Shown: one piece after another, positions 28,301 to 36,506 of the stretch | Numbering within the stretch: position 1 is the stretch's first letter | How the letters are laid out: each line of letters starts with the position of its first letter | From: DATEDA01 sp963820965 | GTDB taxonomy: Bacteria > Pseudomonadota > Gammaproteobacteria > Burkholderiales > SG8-39 | Length of the DNA stretch: 64,000 nt | NCBI GenBank assembly: GCA_963820965.1 | Contig: CAWGCC010000005.1 | Span: forward strand, 1-64,000 | Reading direction: 5' to 3' | Position numbers and translations under genes: made by a program | The notes under the pieces: generated by a model | Database searches by the model: none | What the model was told of the DNA's origin: nothing | The model's input: the letters and a program-made list of their open reading frames with translations, nothing else

Positions 28301-29466
28301 ACACCCTCGGTCACGAGATCGGCGACCAACTGCTGCGCGAGGTGGCCAAGCGCATCGGCGGCGTGCTGCGCAAGGGCGATACGCTGTCGCGGCTCGGCGG
28401 CGACGAGTTTGTGGTCGTGCTCGAGGACCTGAAGGCGGCGGAGGACGCGGGGCAGGTCGCGCGCAAGCTGATCGACGCGCTGTCGCAGCCGTACGACATC
28501 GAGGGGCACACGCTCAACTCCGCGGCGAGCGCGGGAATAGCGATCTATCCGACCGACGCCACCGACGCGACGACGCTGATGCGCCACGCCGACACCGCGA
28601 TGTACGTCGCCAAGTCGAGCGGACGCAGGAACTACCAGTTCTTCTCGGCCGAGATGAACGTCCGCGCGACCGAGCGCCTGCGCCTCGAGGCGGCGCTGCG
28701 CGGGTCGGTCGACCGCGGCGAGCTCCGCGTCTACTACCAGCCGCGCGCCGACGTCGCCGGCGACACGCTGACCGGTGCCGAGGCGCTGCTGAGGTGGCAG
28801 CATCCGGAGCACGGTCTCCTCCTCGCCGGCCGCTTCATGCCGCTCGTCGAGGAGACCGGCCTCATCCACTCGATCGGCGAGTGGGTGCTGCAGAGCGCCG
28901 CCGACCAGGCGCAAGGGTGGCACGCGATGCACGGCCCGGGGTTCGCGATCTCGGTCAACATCTCGCCCAAGCAGTTCAACCGCGCGCTGCTCGGGCGGGT
29001 GCGGAGCGCGCTCGACGCGAGCGGCCTCGACCCGAAGATGCTCGAGCTCGAGCTGGTCGAGGGCGCGCTCCAGCGCAGCCCGGACGAGGCGCGCGCGGTG
29101 CTCGGCGGCTTGCGGAACCTCGGCGTGCGGGCCGTGCTCGACGACTTCGGCACCGGCTACTCCTCGATGAGCCAGCTCCGCCGGTTCGCGATCGACGGCA
29201 TCAAGATCGACCGCTCGTTCGTGCGCGGCATGACCACCAACCCCGACGACCGGATCGTGGTGAAGGCGATGATCGACATGGCGCGATCCCTCCGGATCAA
29301 CACCATCGCCGAGGGCGTCGAGACGTCGGCCGAGCTCGATCTCCTGCGCAACATGGGGTGCGAGGAGTACTCGGGGCACCTCCTGGCCGAACCGGGAACG
29401 CCGAGCGAGTTCGAGCGGCGGTGGCTGCGGCCGGGAAACGTGCGCGCGCTGCGCCCGCGGCGCTGA
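25357..29466 (+). CDS. MASE1-PAS(x5)-GGDEF-EAL c-di-GMP signalling protein
   Basis: A 1369-residue inner-membrane sensor. Residues 1-290 form a MASE1 domain (AAYFAGAEVGFAFALFG, NVSLVWPASGVAVAALVLYG). Five PAS domains follow: about 305-420, 430-545, 555-675, 680-800 and 805-925, each starting RF/RLE-type and ending DITERK or similar. The GGDEF domain (about 935-1100) keeps LSRLGGDEFVVVLED, so cyclase activity is plausible. The EAL domain (about 1115-1365) keeps GAEALLRW and DDFGTGYSSMSQL, so phosphodiesterase activity is plausible too. PAS 2-4 are close repeats of each other, indicating internal duplication. It starts 10 nt after the ATPase stop. Confidence 0.95.
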   Translation: MHIAARDIVPNLILAAAYFAGAEVGFAFALFGANVSLVWPASGVAVAALVLYGLRLFPGVAVGAFVANLSQGVPGFTAAGIALGSTLAAVAAAWLLARSGADDDDRFDVGLARVRDVLRLMFPAALGTPVIAAGIGVAALAQGQLIESDQWLRAALVWWAGDALGVMLIAPLVLAWARDLRPRMAVAEALAHAALIAAVLFAGAVVLAAYLPRDRTEILAAFVLFPLAVWPAVRFPMREVATFNVALAALVIGAAWFGAGPFVGGADPADLVATVGLLASATLTTLLLCALSTERRRAAERMRQSEERFRSLTKLSADWYWEQDEEFRFTEISPAFRTATTSEPSESLGKRRWELPFEGPDTPAWDEHRRQLEAHEPFRDFLRVRRGTDDRLRYALTSGEPIFDESGKFRGYRGVGRDITAQMEAESALRESRELFARIFSSSPNPMLISHIADNRVVEVNDAWCAFFGRERGEIVGRTLEAIDVLVEPAERVRINALLRARGATRNFELKVRARGGEVREALLAAELVDLAGERCAISTLTDVTERNRALAELRASRERLERMFRGSPLPIAISGIEDGAVIDVNDAWARTYGYSREAILGRNFVELGLWVDVESRRRMRDQLLANGAVRNFEVRWRKSSGEIAEVLMSADVIELDGAPVMLSAGLDITERNTAERRLRDSEARFSKIFHSSPVPVAMSRLGDGTFLEVNDTCSKWFGWSRDEAIGRTSLELGIWTHSGDRDEFVRMLQAGMGVRNMECRFRKRSGELADVLLSADVLELAGEACVVTSVMDITERKQAERQLRESERRFRDFAEAAGEYVWELDVDGRYTFLSRRVEQVLGYTPDELLGRKPTELMPPGEAERVRDWLVQLMRSREAFRNIEHRSMSRSGSQVWQLVSGVPILDGEGRFVGFRGTALDITERKQAESRIAELATRDPLTGLPNRLLLSDRLARGIAAAQREGALLAVMFVDLDHFKRINDTLGHEIGDQLLREVAKRIGGVLRKGDTLSRLGGDEFVVVLEDLKAAEDAGQVARKLIDALSQPYDIEGHTLNSAASAGIAIYPTDATDATTLMRHADTAMYVAKSSGRRNYQFFSAEMNVRATERLRLEAALRGSVDRGELRVYYQPRADVAGDTLTGAEALLRWQHPEHGLLLAGRFMPLVEETGLIHSIGEWVLQSAADQAQGWHAMHGPGFAISVNISPKQFNRALLGRVRSALDASGLDPKMLELELVEGALQRSPDEARAVLGGLRNLGVRAVLDDFGTGYSSMSQLRRFAIDGIKIDRSFVRGMTTNPDDRIVVKAMIDMARSLRINTIAEGVETSAELDLLRNMGCEEYSGHLLAEPGTPSEFERRWLRPGNVRALRPRR

Positions 29467-29474
29467 GCTCGTCG

Positions 29475-29594
29475 CTCCGGCGAAAGGCGGAGTTCAGGGA
29501 AAGCCGTACTGGACCAAGCGGGCCGTCACGGCCGTCACTCCGGCGAATGCCGGAGTCCAGGGAAAGCCGTACTGGATCCCGGCGTTCGCCGGGA
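29475..29594. repeat. REP-like intergenic repeats: two 39-bp copies and two hairpins
   Basis: Two 39-bp copies (29475-29513 and 29538-29576), both starting CTCCGGCGAA and ending CCGTACTGGA, differ at three positions. Between them is a 9-bp tandem repeat GGCCGTCAC (29521-29538). Copy 2 contains a perfect hairpin ACTCCGGC-GAAT-GCCGGAGT (29537-29556), and it is followed by the palindrome TCCCGGCG-TT-CGCCGGGA (29577-29594). The pattern matches dispersed CCGG-rich REP elements of betaproteobacteria. Confidence 0.8.
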
Positions 29595-29673
29595 GTGAGC
29601 CGGGAATTGGGGAAGCGCCGATGCAGCGGCGCTGGCCACCGCGGCGCGCCGGCTGCGCCGGCGCTCTCCGCGG

Positions 29674-30849
29674 TCACTTCGACAGGCAGCGCATCGCCCG
29701 CTCGAGCCCTTCGATCGTCGTCGGGTACATGCGCCCGCCGAAGATTTCGCGGACGACCGCGATCGACTGACGGTAGGGCCAGAGCTGCTCGGGCTCCGGG
29801 TTGAGCCATACCGTCTTCGGATAGACGTCCAGCATCCGGCGCAACCAGACGGCGCCGGCTTCCTCGTTGTGGTACTCGATCGAGCCGCCCGGCTGCAGGA
29901 TCTCGTAGGGGCTCATCGTCGCGTCGCCCACGAAGATCACCTTGTAGTCGTGGCCGTACTTGTGCATGAGGTCGGCGGTGCGCGTGCGCTCGGAATGACG
30001 CCGCCGGTTGTCCTTCCATACGAAATCGTACAGGCAGTTGTGGAAGTAGAAGTATTCGAGGTGCTTGAACTCGGTCTTTGAGGCGCTGAAGAGCTCCTGC
30101 GCGAGCTTGATGTGGTCGTCCATCGACCCGCCGACGTCCAGGAACATCAGCACCTTCACCGCGTTGTGCCGCTCGGGGCGCATGTAGATGTCGAGCAGCC
30201 CTGCGTTGCGCGCCGTCTTGTCGATCGTGGTGTCGAGGTCGAGCTCCTCCGGCGCGCCCTCGCGCGCGAATTTCCGCAACCGGCGCAGCGCAACCTTGAT
30301 GTTGCGCGTCCCGAGCTCGATCTCGGAATCGTAGTTCGCGTACTCGCGCTGGTCCCAGACCTTCACCGCGCTGCGGTTGCGCGACCTGTCCTGGCCGATC
30401 CGGATGCCCTCGGGGTTGTAGCCATAGGCGCCGAACGGCGACGTGCCAGCGGTCCCGATCATCTTGCTGCCACCCTGGTGCCGGCCCTTCTGCTCTTCGA
30501 GGCGCTTGCGCAGCTCTTCCATCAGCCTCTCCCAGCCGCCCAGCGATTCGATCAGCGCCTTCTCTTCCGGCGAGAGGTTCAGCTCGGCCTGCTTCAGCAG
30601 CCACTCGAGCGGGATGTCGGCCTCGGCGCCCATCAGGTGCTCGATGCCCTTGAAGTACTCGCCGAACGCGCGGTCGAACTTGTCGTAGTGCGACTCGTCC
30701 TTCACGAGCGACGTCCGCGCGAGGTAGTAGAACTCGTCGATCGACGGCTCGATGACGCCCTTGTGCATCGCCTCCATCAGGGTCAGCCACTCCTTGATGG
30801 AGACAGGAACCTTCGCCGTCTTCAGCTTGAGGAAGAACCCGGTCAGCAT
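29674..30849 (-). CDS. VWA-domain protein (CoxE-like)
   Basis: A 391-residue protein with a C-terminal von Willebrand A domain. The MIDAS-like start is LMFLDVGGSMDDH, which has Gly where most MIDAS motifs have Ser (DxSxS). The N-terminal half (MLTGFFLKLKTAKVPVSIKEWLTLMEAM) is typical of VWA proteins that partner MoxR AAA+ ATPases. Such pairs act as metal-dependent chaperones or insertases. Its AAA+ partner lies 480 bp upstream on the same strand, with an opposite-strand gene between them. Confidence 0.9.
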   Translation of the reverse strand: MLTGFFLKLKTAKVPVSIKEWLTLMEAMHKGVIEPSIDEFYYLARTSLVKDESHYDKFDRAFGEYFKGIEHLMGAEADIPLEWLLKQAELNLSPEEKALIESLGGWERLMEELRKRLEEQKGRHQGGSKMIGTAGTSPFGAYGYNPEGIRIGQDRSRNRSAVKVWDQREYANYDSEIELGTRNIKVALRRLRKFAREGAPEELDLDTTIDKTARNAGLLDIYMRPERHNAVKVLMFLDVGGSMDDHIKLAQELFSASKTEFKHLEYFYFHNCLYDFVWKDNRRRHSERTRTADLMHKYGHDYKVIFVGDATMSPYEILQPGGSIEYHNEEAGAVWLRRMLDVYPKTVWLNPEPEQLWPYRQSIAVVREIFGGRMYPTTIEGLERAMRCLSK

Positions 30850-30974
30850 GCGCGGCGCCGATACAAAGGGTTACAGCATTGCGCGTAACCCCTGGCGTAC
30901 TGTCGCGTTGAGGGAAGGGGGAGCAAAGCGGCGCCGCTTCGAGCGGTGCCAGAGGTTGCCAGGAGGATTCGACC

Positions 30975-31322
30975 ATGAGAACAGCAGTTCTGGCGCTCGC
31001 CGGCGCGGCGGCACTTGCCGCGGCGGCGCTGCCTTCCGAGAGCGTCGCCGGCGGTCCGCGGGTGGGCGTTTCGATCGCGATCGGCGGGCCGCCGGTCGCG
31101 TACTACCCGCCGCCGCCCGTCGTCTTCTATCCGCCGCCGCCCGCCGCCTACTACCCGCCGCCCGTGGCGTACTACCCGCGGCCGTACGTCTACGCGCCGC
31201 CGACCGTGGTCTTCCGCGCCGGAAGCTACTCCGGCTGGGGTCCCGGTTTTCACGGGAACTGGAATCGCGGGCATGGCAGCCGCTGGGTTCACGGGCAGAG
31301 GAGCCCTCGCTACCGGCACTAG
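30975..31322 (+). CDS. Secreted Pro/Tyr-rich small protein
   Basis: A 115-residue protein with a signal peptide (MRTAVLALAGAAALAAAALPSESVA). A repetitive stretch of YPPPP, FYPPPP, YYPPP and YYPRP units (about residues 43-75) and a Gly/His/Arg-rich tail follow. AGGAGG sits about 10 nt upstream of the ATG (gccaggaggattcgaccATG). Similar YxPPP proteins are probably periplasmic or surface; function unknown. It lies antiparallel in the gap between the VWA and AAA+ genes. Confidence 0.75.
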   Translation: MRTAVLALAGAAALAAAALPSESVAGGPRVGVSIAIGGPPVAYYPPPPVVFYPPPPAAYYPPPVAYYPRPYVYAPPTVVFRAGSYSGWGPGFHGNWNRGHGSRWVHGQRSPRYRH

Positions 31323-31329
31323 CGGTGCC

Positions 31330-32172
<843 letters not shown>

Positions 32173-32245
32173 GGAGTGCCCCGGAGAGAGTTTCGGACGA
32201 TTATAACCGCGCCCCTCGCGGCGCCAGTACGCGACAATTGCCCGC

Positions 32246-32950
32246 ATGCGCGCGCTCATTCCGTGCCTGCTGATCGCCGCTTCGGCCGCCGCGGGCGCGC
32301 CGCTCGTCGCGGTCGACGTGGGCCACTACGTCGCCGAGCCGGGAGCGATCAGCGCGCGCGGGCGCCCGGAGCTCGAGTTCAACCGCGATCTCGCGACGGT
32401 CATCCGTAATGCGCTCCAGGCGGGAGGCGCGCGCGTGCTGCTGATCGGTGCGGACGGCGATATGGCGGTACTCTCGCGCCGCACCGCTGCGGCGCGCGGC
32501 GCCGACCTCTTCCTCTCGGTGCACCACGACTCCGTGCAGCCGCACTACCTCGAGGAATGGCCGCACGAGGGCGAGATCCGCCGGTTCAGCGACCGGTTTG
32601 CCGGATTCTCCCTGTTCGTCTCGCGTCGCAACCCGCAGCTCGGCGCGAGCCTCGAATGCGCCTCGGCGATCGGCGCGTCGATGCGGCGCGCGGGCTTCGC
32701 GCCGTCGCTCTATCACGCCGAGCCCATCCCCGGCGAGGCGAAGCCGTTCGCCGACCGGGCGAACGGCGTTCACTACTACGACAACCTCGTCGTGCTGCAT
32801 ACGGCGACGCAGGCGGCGGTGCTCTTCGAAGCCGGCGTGATCGTCAATCGCGCGGAGGAGCTGGCGCTGCGCGAGCCCGCGACGCAGGCGCGGATCGCCG
32901 CCGCCGTCGCGGACGGCGTGCATTCGTGCCCGAGCGCCCGTCGCTTTTGA
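32246..32950 (+). CDS. N-acetylmuramoyl-L-alanine amidase (Amidase_3)
   Basis: A 234-residue periplasmic zinc amidase that cuts the amide bond between MurNAc and the peptide stem. It has a signal peptide (MRALIPCLLIAASAAAGA). Zinc ligands are His27 (DVGHYV), Glu44 (LEFN) and His93 (SVHHDS), with the catalytic Glu in VLFEAGVIVN. There is no AMIN or LysM domain, so it is a minimal catalytic form. It is divergent from the MoxR gene. Confidence 0.92.
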   Translation: MRALIPCLLIAASAAAGAPLVAVDVGHYVAEPGAISARGRPELEFNRDLATVIRNALQAGGARVLLIGADGDMAVLSRRTAAARGADLFLSVHHDSVQPHYLEEWPHEGEIRRFSDRFAGFSLFVSRRNPQLGASLECASAIGASMRRAGFAPSLYHAEPIPGEAKPFADRANGVHYYDNLVVLHTATQAAVLFEAGVIVNRAEELALREPATQARIAAAVADGVHSCPSARRF

Positions 32951-33023
32951 CCACTTTCCGGGCGCTCGGGGTAGAATCCCGCGGGCTTCGGGACTCGAGA
33001 CGCCAACCCGATCAAGGGCGACG

Positions 33024-33350
33024 ATGACGAGAATGATTCTGGGCGCGGCGCTCGCCGTCCTCACGGCGACGGTGCAGGCGCAAGGGGAGGTCAAGGGCGA
33101 TCTCCAGCGGGCGAAGGAGAAGATCTCCATGTGCTCCGGCTGTCACGGGATCCCCGACTACCGGACCGCGTATCCCGACGTCTACTACGTCCCGATGATC
33201 GCCGGCCAGAATCCCGGCTACATCGTGAAGGCGCTCGAGGCCTACAAGACCGGCGAGCGGAACCACCCGAGCATGCGCGCCATCGCTGCCAGCCTGTCCC
33301 CCCAGGACATGGCCGATCTCGCTGTGTATTACGGCACGGCCGCGAAATGA
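33024..33350 (+). CDS. Class I cytochrome c
   Basis: A 108-residue periplasmic mono-haem cytochrome. A signal peptide ends near VQAQ. The haem motif is Cys37-x-x-Cys40-His41 (CSGCH), and the likely axial Met is in YVPMIAGQNPGYI. The QDMADLAVYYG helix is typical of the c4/c553-like group. Followed 8 nt later by a second cytochrome c, so the pair may serve together as electron carriers to an oxidase. Confidence 0.93.
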   Translation: MTRMILGAALAVLTATVQAQGEVKGDLQRAKEKISMCSGCHGIPDYRTAYPDVYYVPMIAGQNPGYIVKALEAYKTGERNHPSMRAIAASLSPQDMADLAVYYGTAAK

Positions 33351-33358
33351 GGTACGCG

Positions 33359-33709
33359 ATGAAAGCGATCCCGGCACTTGCGATGGCGGCGGCGCTTGCC
33401 GCGCCGGTGGCCGTGCAGGCCCAGCCCAAGCCGCTCGAGGAGCATCTCAGGAACTGCGCCACCTGCCACGGCGAGGACGGCAACAAGCCGCTGCAACCGG
33501 ATTTCCCCAAGCTCGGCGGGCAGCACTACGACTACCTGCTGTACGCGCTGAAGGCCTACAAGACGGGCCAGCGCAAGAACCCGATCATGGCCGGCCAGGC
33601 GAAGGACCTGACGACGAAGGAGATGGAGGCGCTCGCCGCCTACTACTCGAAGCAGCACAGCACGCTGCACGTCGTGCCGTTGCACCGGCTCGCCCGCGAC
33701 GAGCGCTGA
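33359..33709 (+). CDS. Class I cytochrome c
   Basis: A 116-residue mono-haem cytochrome. ATG 33359 has GAGG in range; ATG 33347, overlapping the previous stop, is the alternative. Signal peptide MKAIPALAMAAALAAPVAVQA. Haem site Cys33-x-x-Cys36-His37 (CATCHGEDGN), likely axial Met in NPIMAGQAKDL. It resembles its upstream neighbour (LGGQHYDYLLYALKAYKTGQR against IAGQNPGYIVKALEAYKTGER), so the pair is a tandem duplication. Confidence 0.92.
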   Translation: MKAIPALAMAAALAAPVAVQAQPKPLEEHLRNCATCHGEDGNKPLQPDFPKLGGQHYDYLLYALKAYKTGQRKNPIMAGQAKDLTTKEMEALAAYYSKQHSTLHVVPLHRLARDER

Positions 33710-33720
33710 GCCGTTCGGGC

Positions 33721-34143
33721 TCAAGCCCGCCGCAGGCACTCCAGGTAGGCTGCCCCGTCCGGCGCCGCGCGCGTGCGCTGCGCCTGCCACACGACTTCTC
33801 CCAGGCACTCGAGCACGACGTGCAGCGCGTCGTGGCGGTCGCCGCGGTCCGCGAGGATGCGGTCGAACTCCGCGCGGATCCCCGGCGGCTGGTCGATCGC
33901 GAGCTGCTCCTCGATCGCGACGTGGAGGCTCATGTGCAGGAACGGGTTTGCCTGACCGTCCTCGGGCGTGTAGTCCCGGCCGAGGAACCGGTCCGGGTCG
34001 TCGAGGACGTGGTGATATTCGGAGTGAAGGAGCATCACCTCGACCGCCACGGTCTCCAGCCCCTCGAGCGGCTGTCCCTCCCGGTACTTGCGCCAGGCGT
34101 CGAAGAAGAAGTTGCGAACCTGCTCGCGCGAGGGGTCAAACAT
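33721..34143 (-). CDS. DUF1841 family protein
   Basis: A 140-residue cytoplasmic protein matching the DUF1841 family by its opening FDPSREQVRNFFFDAWRKYREGQPL and the motif PFLHMSLHVAIEEQL. Function unknown; the conserved His residues suggest a metal-binding helix bundle. Its start overlaps the nth stop by 8 nt, the usual arrangement in betaproteobacteria, so it is probably co-expressed with nth and rnfB. Confidence 0.92.
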   Translation of the reverse strand: MFDPSREQVRNFFFDAWRKYREGQPLEGLETVAVEVMLLHSEYHHVLDDPDRFLGRDYTPEDGQANPFLHMSLHVAIEEQLAIDQPPGIRAEFDRILADRGDRHDALHVVLECLGEVVWQAQRTRAAPDGAAYLECLRRA

Positions 34144-34774
34144 CGGCGGTCTTGCTTCGGTACTCGCAAAGCTCCCGGATCAGGCACCGCGGGCACTCGG
34201 GCCTGCGCGCCTTGCACACGTAGCGCCCGTGCAGGATCAGCCAGTGGTGCGCGTCGCGGCGGTACGGCCCGGGCACGAATTTCATGAGGCGTTCCTCGAC
34301 CTCGAGCGGCGTCTTGCCCGGCGCGATCCCGGTCCGGTTGGCGACGCGGAAGATGTGCGTGTCCACGGCCATCGTTTCCTGGCCGAACGCGGTGTTGAGG
34401 ACCACGTTCGCGGTCTTGCGGCCGACACCGGGCAGCTGCTCGAGGGCTTCGCGGGTGGACGGCACCTCGCCCCCGTGGCGCTCGATCAGGAGGCGGCTCA
34501 TCTCGACGATGTGTCTTGCCTTGCTCCGGAAGAGACCGATCGTCTGGATCCAGGGAATGAGGCCATCGACGCCGAGCGCAAGCATCTTCTGCGGCGTATC
34601 GGCAACCTTGAACAGCTCGCGCGTCGCCAGGTTGACGCTCCTGTCGGTCGCCTGCGCTGACAGGATCACCGCGACCAGCAGTTCGTAGGGCGTGCGGTAG
34701 GCGAGCTCGGTCGTCGGGTGCGGATTGGCGCGAGCGAGGCGCGCGAAGATCTCGCCGCGCTGCTGCGGGTTCAT
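34136..34774 (-). CDS. nth: Endonuclease III (DNA glycosylase/AP lyase)
   Basis: A 212-residue base-excision repair enzyme that removes oxidised pyrimidines. The HhH motif LPGVGRKTANVVLN carries catalytic Lys120; catalytic Asp138 lies in VDTHIFR. The [4Fe-4S] ligands are Cys187, Cys194, Cys197 and Cys203. Its start overlaps the rnfB stop by 4 nt and its stop overlaps the DUF1841 gene. Confidence 0.97.
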   Translation of the reverse strand: MNPQQRGEIFARLARANPHPTTELAYRTPYELLVAVILSAQATDRSVNLATRELFKVADTPQKMLALGVDGLIPWIQTIGLFRSKARHIVEMSRLLIERHGGEVPSTREALEQLPGVGRKTANVVLNTAFGQETMAVDTHIFRVANRTGIAPGKTPLEVEERLMKFVPGPYRRDAHHWLILHGRYVCKARRPECPRCLIRELCEYRSKTADV

Positions 34775-35391
34775 CGCTTGCCGAAGGCTGCACGTCGCGC
34801 GCGCGCGCGCTCGAGCGCGGCATCGATCGCAGCGTGCTTCGCCTCGGAACCGTGTGCGGAGGCCGTGCCGCGCGGTGCGCGGGCGGCAACCCGCGCGGCC
34901 CGGTCGCGCTCGAGCCGCGCGAGCCGCCGCTCGTAGCGGCGGCGAGCGGCGGCCGCCAGCGGCTCATCCCACGCCACCTCCGGCGCCGCCACCATGGCGA
35001 TACAGTCGACCGGGCACGGGGGCAGGCAGAGCTCGCAGCCGGTGCAGAGCTCGGCGATGACCGTATGCATCTGCTTCCGCGCGCCCACGATCGCATCCAC
35101 CGGGCACGCAGCGATGCAGAGCGTGCAGCCGATGCAGCGCGCCTCGTCGACGACTGCGATCCGGCGCGGCCGCTCGATGCCGCACGCCGGATCGAGCGGC
35201 GCATACGCGCGACCGGTCAGCGCGGCGAGCGCGCGGACGCCGGCGTCGCCCCCGGGCGGGCAGCGGTTGATGTCCGCTTCACCCGTGGCGATTGCGCGTG
35301 CGTACGGCCGGCAGGCCGGATAGCCGCACTTCGTGCACTGCGTCTGCGGCAGGATTCGGTCGATCGCGTCGACGAGCGCGTCGCCGGGCAT
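34771..35391 (-). CDS. rnfB: RnfB-family electron transport protein
   Basis: A 206-residue iron-sulfur protein. The N-terminal Fe-S motif (Cys19, Cys22, Cys27, Cys44 in TQCTKCGYPAC and RCPPGG) is followed by two [4Fe-4S] ferredoxin motifs, CIGCTLCIAACP and CTGCELCLPPCP. The hydrophobic N-terminal anchor of classical RnfB is missing, and no rnfACDGE genes are nearby, so it is the stand-alone soluble form found beside nth in betaproteobacteria. The C-terminus is Ala/Arg-rich. Confidence 0.93.
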   Translation of the reverse strand: MPGDALVDAIDRILPQTQCTKCGYPACRPYARAIATGEADINRCPPGGDAGVRALAALTGRAYAPLDPACGIERPRRIAVVDEARCIGCTLCIAACPVDAIVGARKQMHTVIAELCTGCELCLPPCPVDCIAMVAAPEVAWDEPLAAAARRRYERRLARLERDRAARVAARAPRGTASAHGSEAKHAAIDAALERARARRAAFGKR

Positions 35392-35402
35392 CGGCGCGCC
35401 GC

Positions 35403-36437
35403 CTAGGCCGCCCGCGCGGCCGGCGCCGCGAGGCCATGGACGATCTCGCGCACGACGCCGGGCCCGCGATAGACGAGGCCGGTGTAGAGCTGCACGAGGC
35501 TTGCCCCGGCGTCGAGCTTCTCGCGCGCGTCGGCGGCGCTCATGATCCCGCCCGACCCGATGATCGGCACGCGCCCCTTGAGCACCGCCGCCAGCTTGCG
35601 GACGACCGCGGTCGAAGGCCCGCGGAGCGGCGCGCCCGAGAGGCCGCCCGCTTCGTCGCCGTGCGGCAAACCCGCCACGCCGGCGCGCGAGATGGTCGTG
35701 TTGGTCGCGATCGCCGCGTCGATGCCGAACTCGACCAGCGCTTGCCCGATGCCGGCGATCTGCTCATCGTCGAGATCCGGGGCGATCTTGACCGCGAGCG
35801 GCAGGCGCCGCTTGTGGCTGCGCGCGAGACGGTCGCGCGCCTTCGTCACCTGCGCGAGGATCGCGCCCAGCTCGCCGGGCTGCTGGAGCTGCCGCAGGTT
35901 GCTGGTATTGGGTGAAGAGACGTTGACGGTAGCGTAGCTCGCGATTCCGTACACCTTCTCGAGGCACGCGATGTAGTCATCGGCGGCGCGCTCGAGCGGC
36001 GTGTCCCTGTTCTTCCCGAGGTTCACCCCGAGGATGCCCTCGCGGCGCGCGCGCCGCACGTTTTCGACAAAGCGCTCGACGCCGACGCTGTTGAAGCCGA
36101 GGCGGTTGATGATCGCCTCGCGCTCGACGATGCGGAACACGCGCGGGCGCGGATTCCCCGGCTGCGGCAGCGGCGTCACCCCGCCGATCTCGAGAAATCC
36201 GAACCCGAACGCGGTGAGGGCATCGATGAACGCACCGTGCTTGTCGAGGCCGGCCGCGAGGCCGACCGGATTCGGGAACTCGAGCCCCATGACCTTCACG
36301 CGCGGGCCGGGGATAGCCTTTCCGGGGAGCCCCGGAAGTCCCAGCCGCTGGAGCAGCTTGACCGATGGCAGCGTCAGCTCGTGCGCCGTCTCCGGGTCGA
36401 GCATGAAGAGGAACGGGCGCGCGAGGCCGTAGAGCAT
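35403..36437 (-). CDS. pyrD: Dihydroorotate dehydrogenase (quinone), class 2
   Basis: A 344-residue FMN enzyme oxidising dihydroorotate to orotate with quinone, in pyrimidine synthesis, attached to the inner membrane. Class 2 marks: N-terminal membrane helix FLFMLDPETAHELTLPSVKLLQRL, NPVGLAAGLDKHG, catalytic Ser in NVSSPNTSNLR, and the FMN-phosphate site IIGSGGIMSAADA. It lies 11 nt upstream of rnfB. Confidence 0.97.
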   Translation of the reverse strand: MLYGLARPFLFMLDPETAHELTLPSVKLLQRLGLPGLPGKAIPGPRVKVMGLEFPNPVGLAAGLDKHGAFIDALTAFGFGFLEIGGVTPLPQPGNPRPRVFRIVEREAIINRLGFNSVGVERFVENVRRARREGILGVNLGKNRDTPLERAADDYIACLEKVYGIASYATVNVSSPNTSNLRQLQQPGELGAILAQVTKARDRLARSHKRRLPLAVKIAPDLDDEQIAGIGQALVEFGIDAAIATNTTISRAGVAGLPHGDEAGGLSGAPLRGPSTAVVRKLAAVLKGRVPIIGSGGIMSAADAREKLDAGASLVQLYTGLVYRGPGVVREIVHGLAAPAARAA

Positions 36438-36506
36438 GGCGGCGAGTCTAACGCGCGGGCATCACCGTCGCCGCCGGGGCGCCGGCCCCGGACCCGCGCG
36501 AGCGGC

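Noticed and set aside
26745..29804. 1019-codon plus-strand frame overlapping the PAS-GGDEF-EAL gene
   Set aside because: Arg/Ala-rich with no domain. The overlapping frame has six clear domains.
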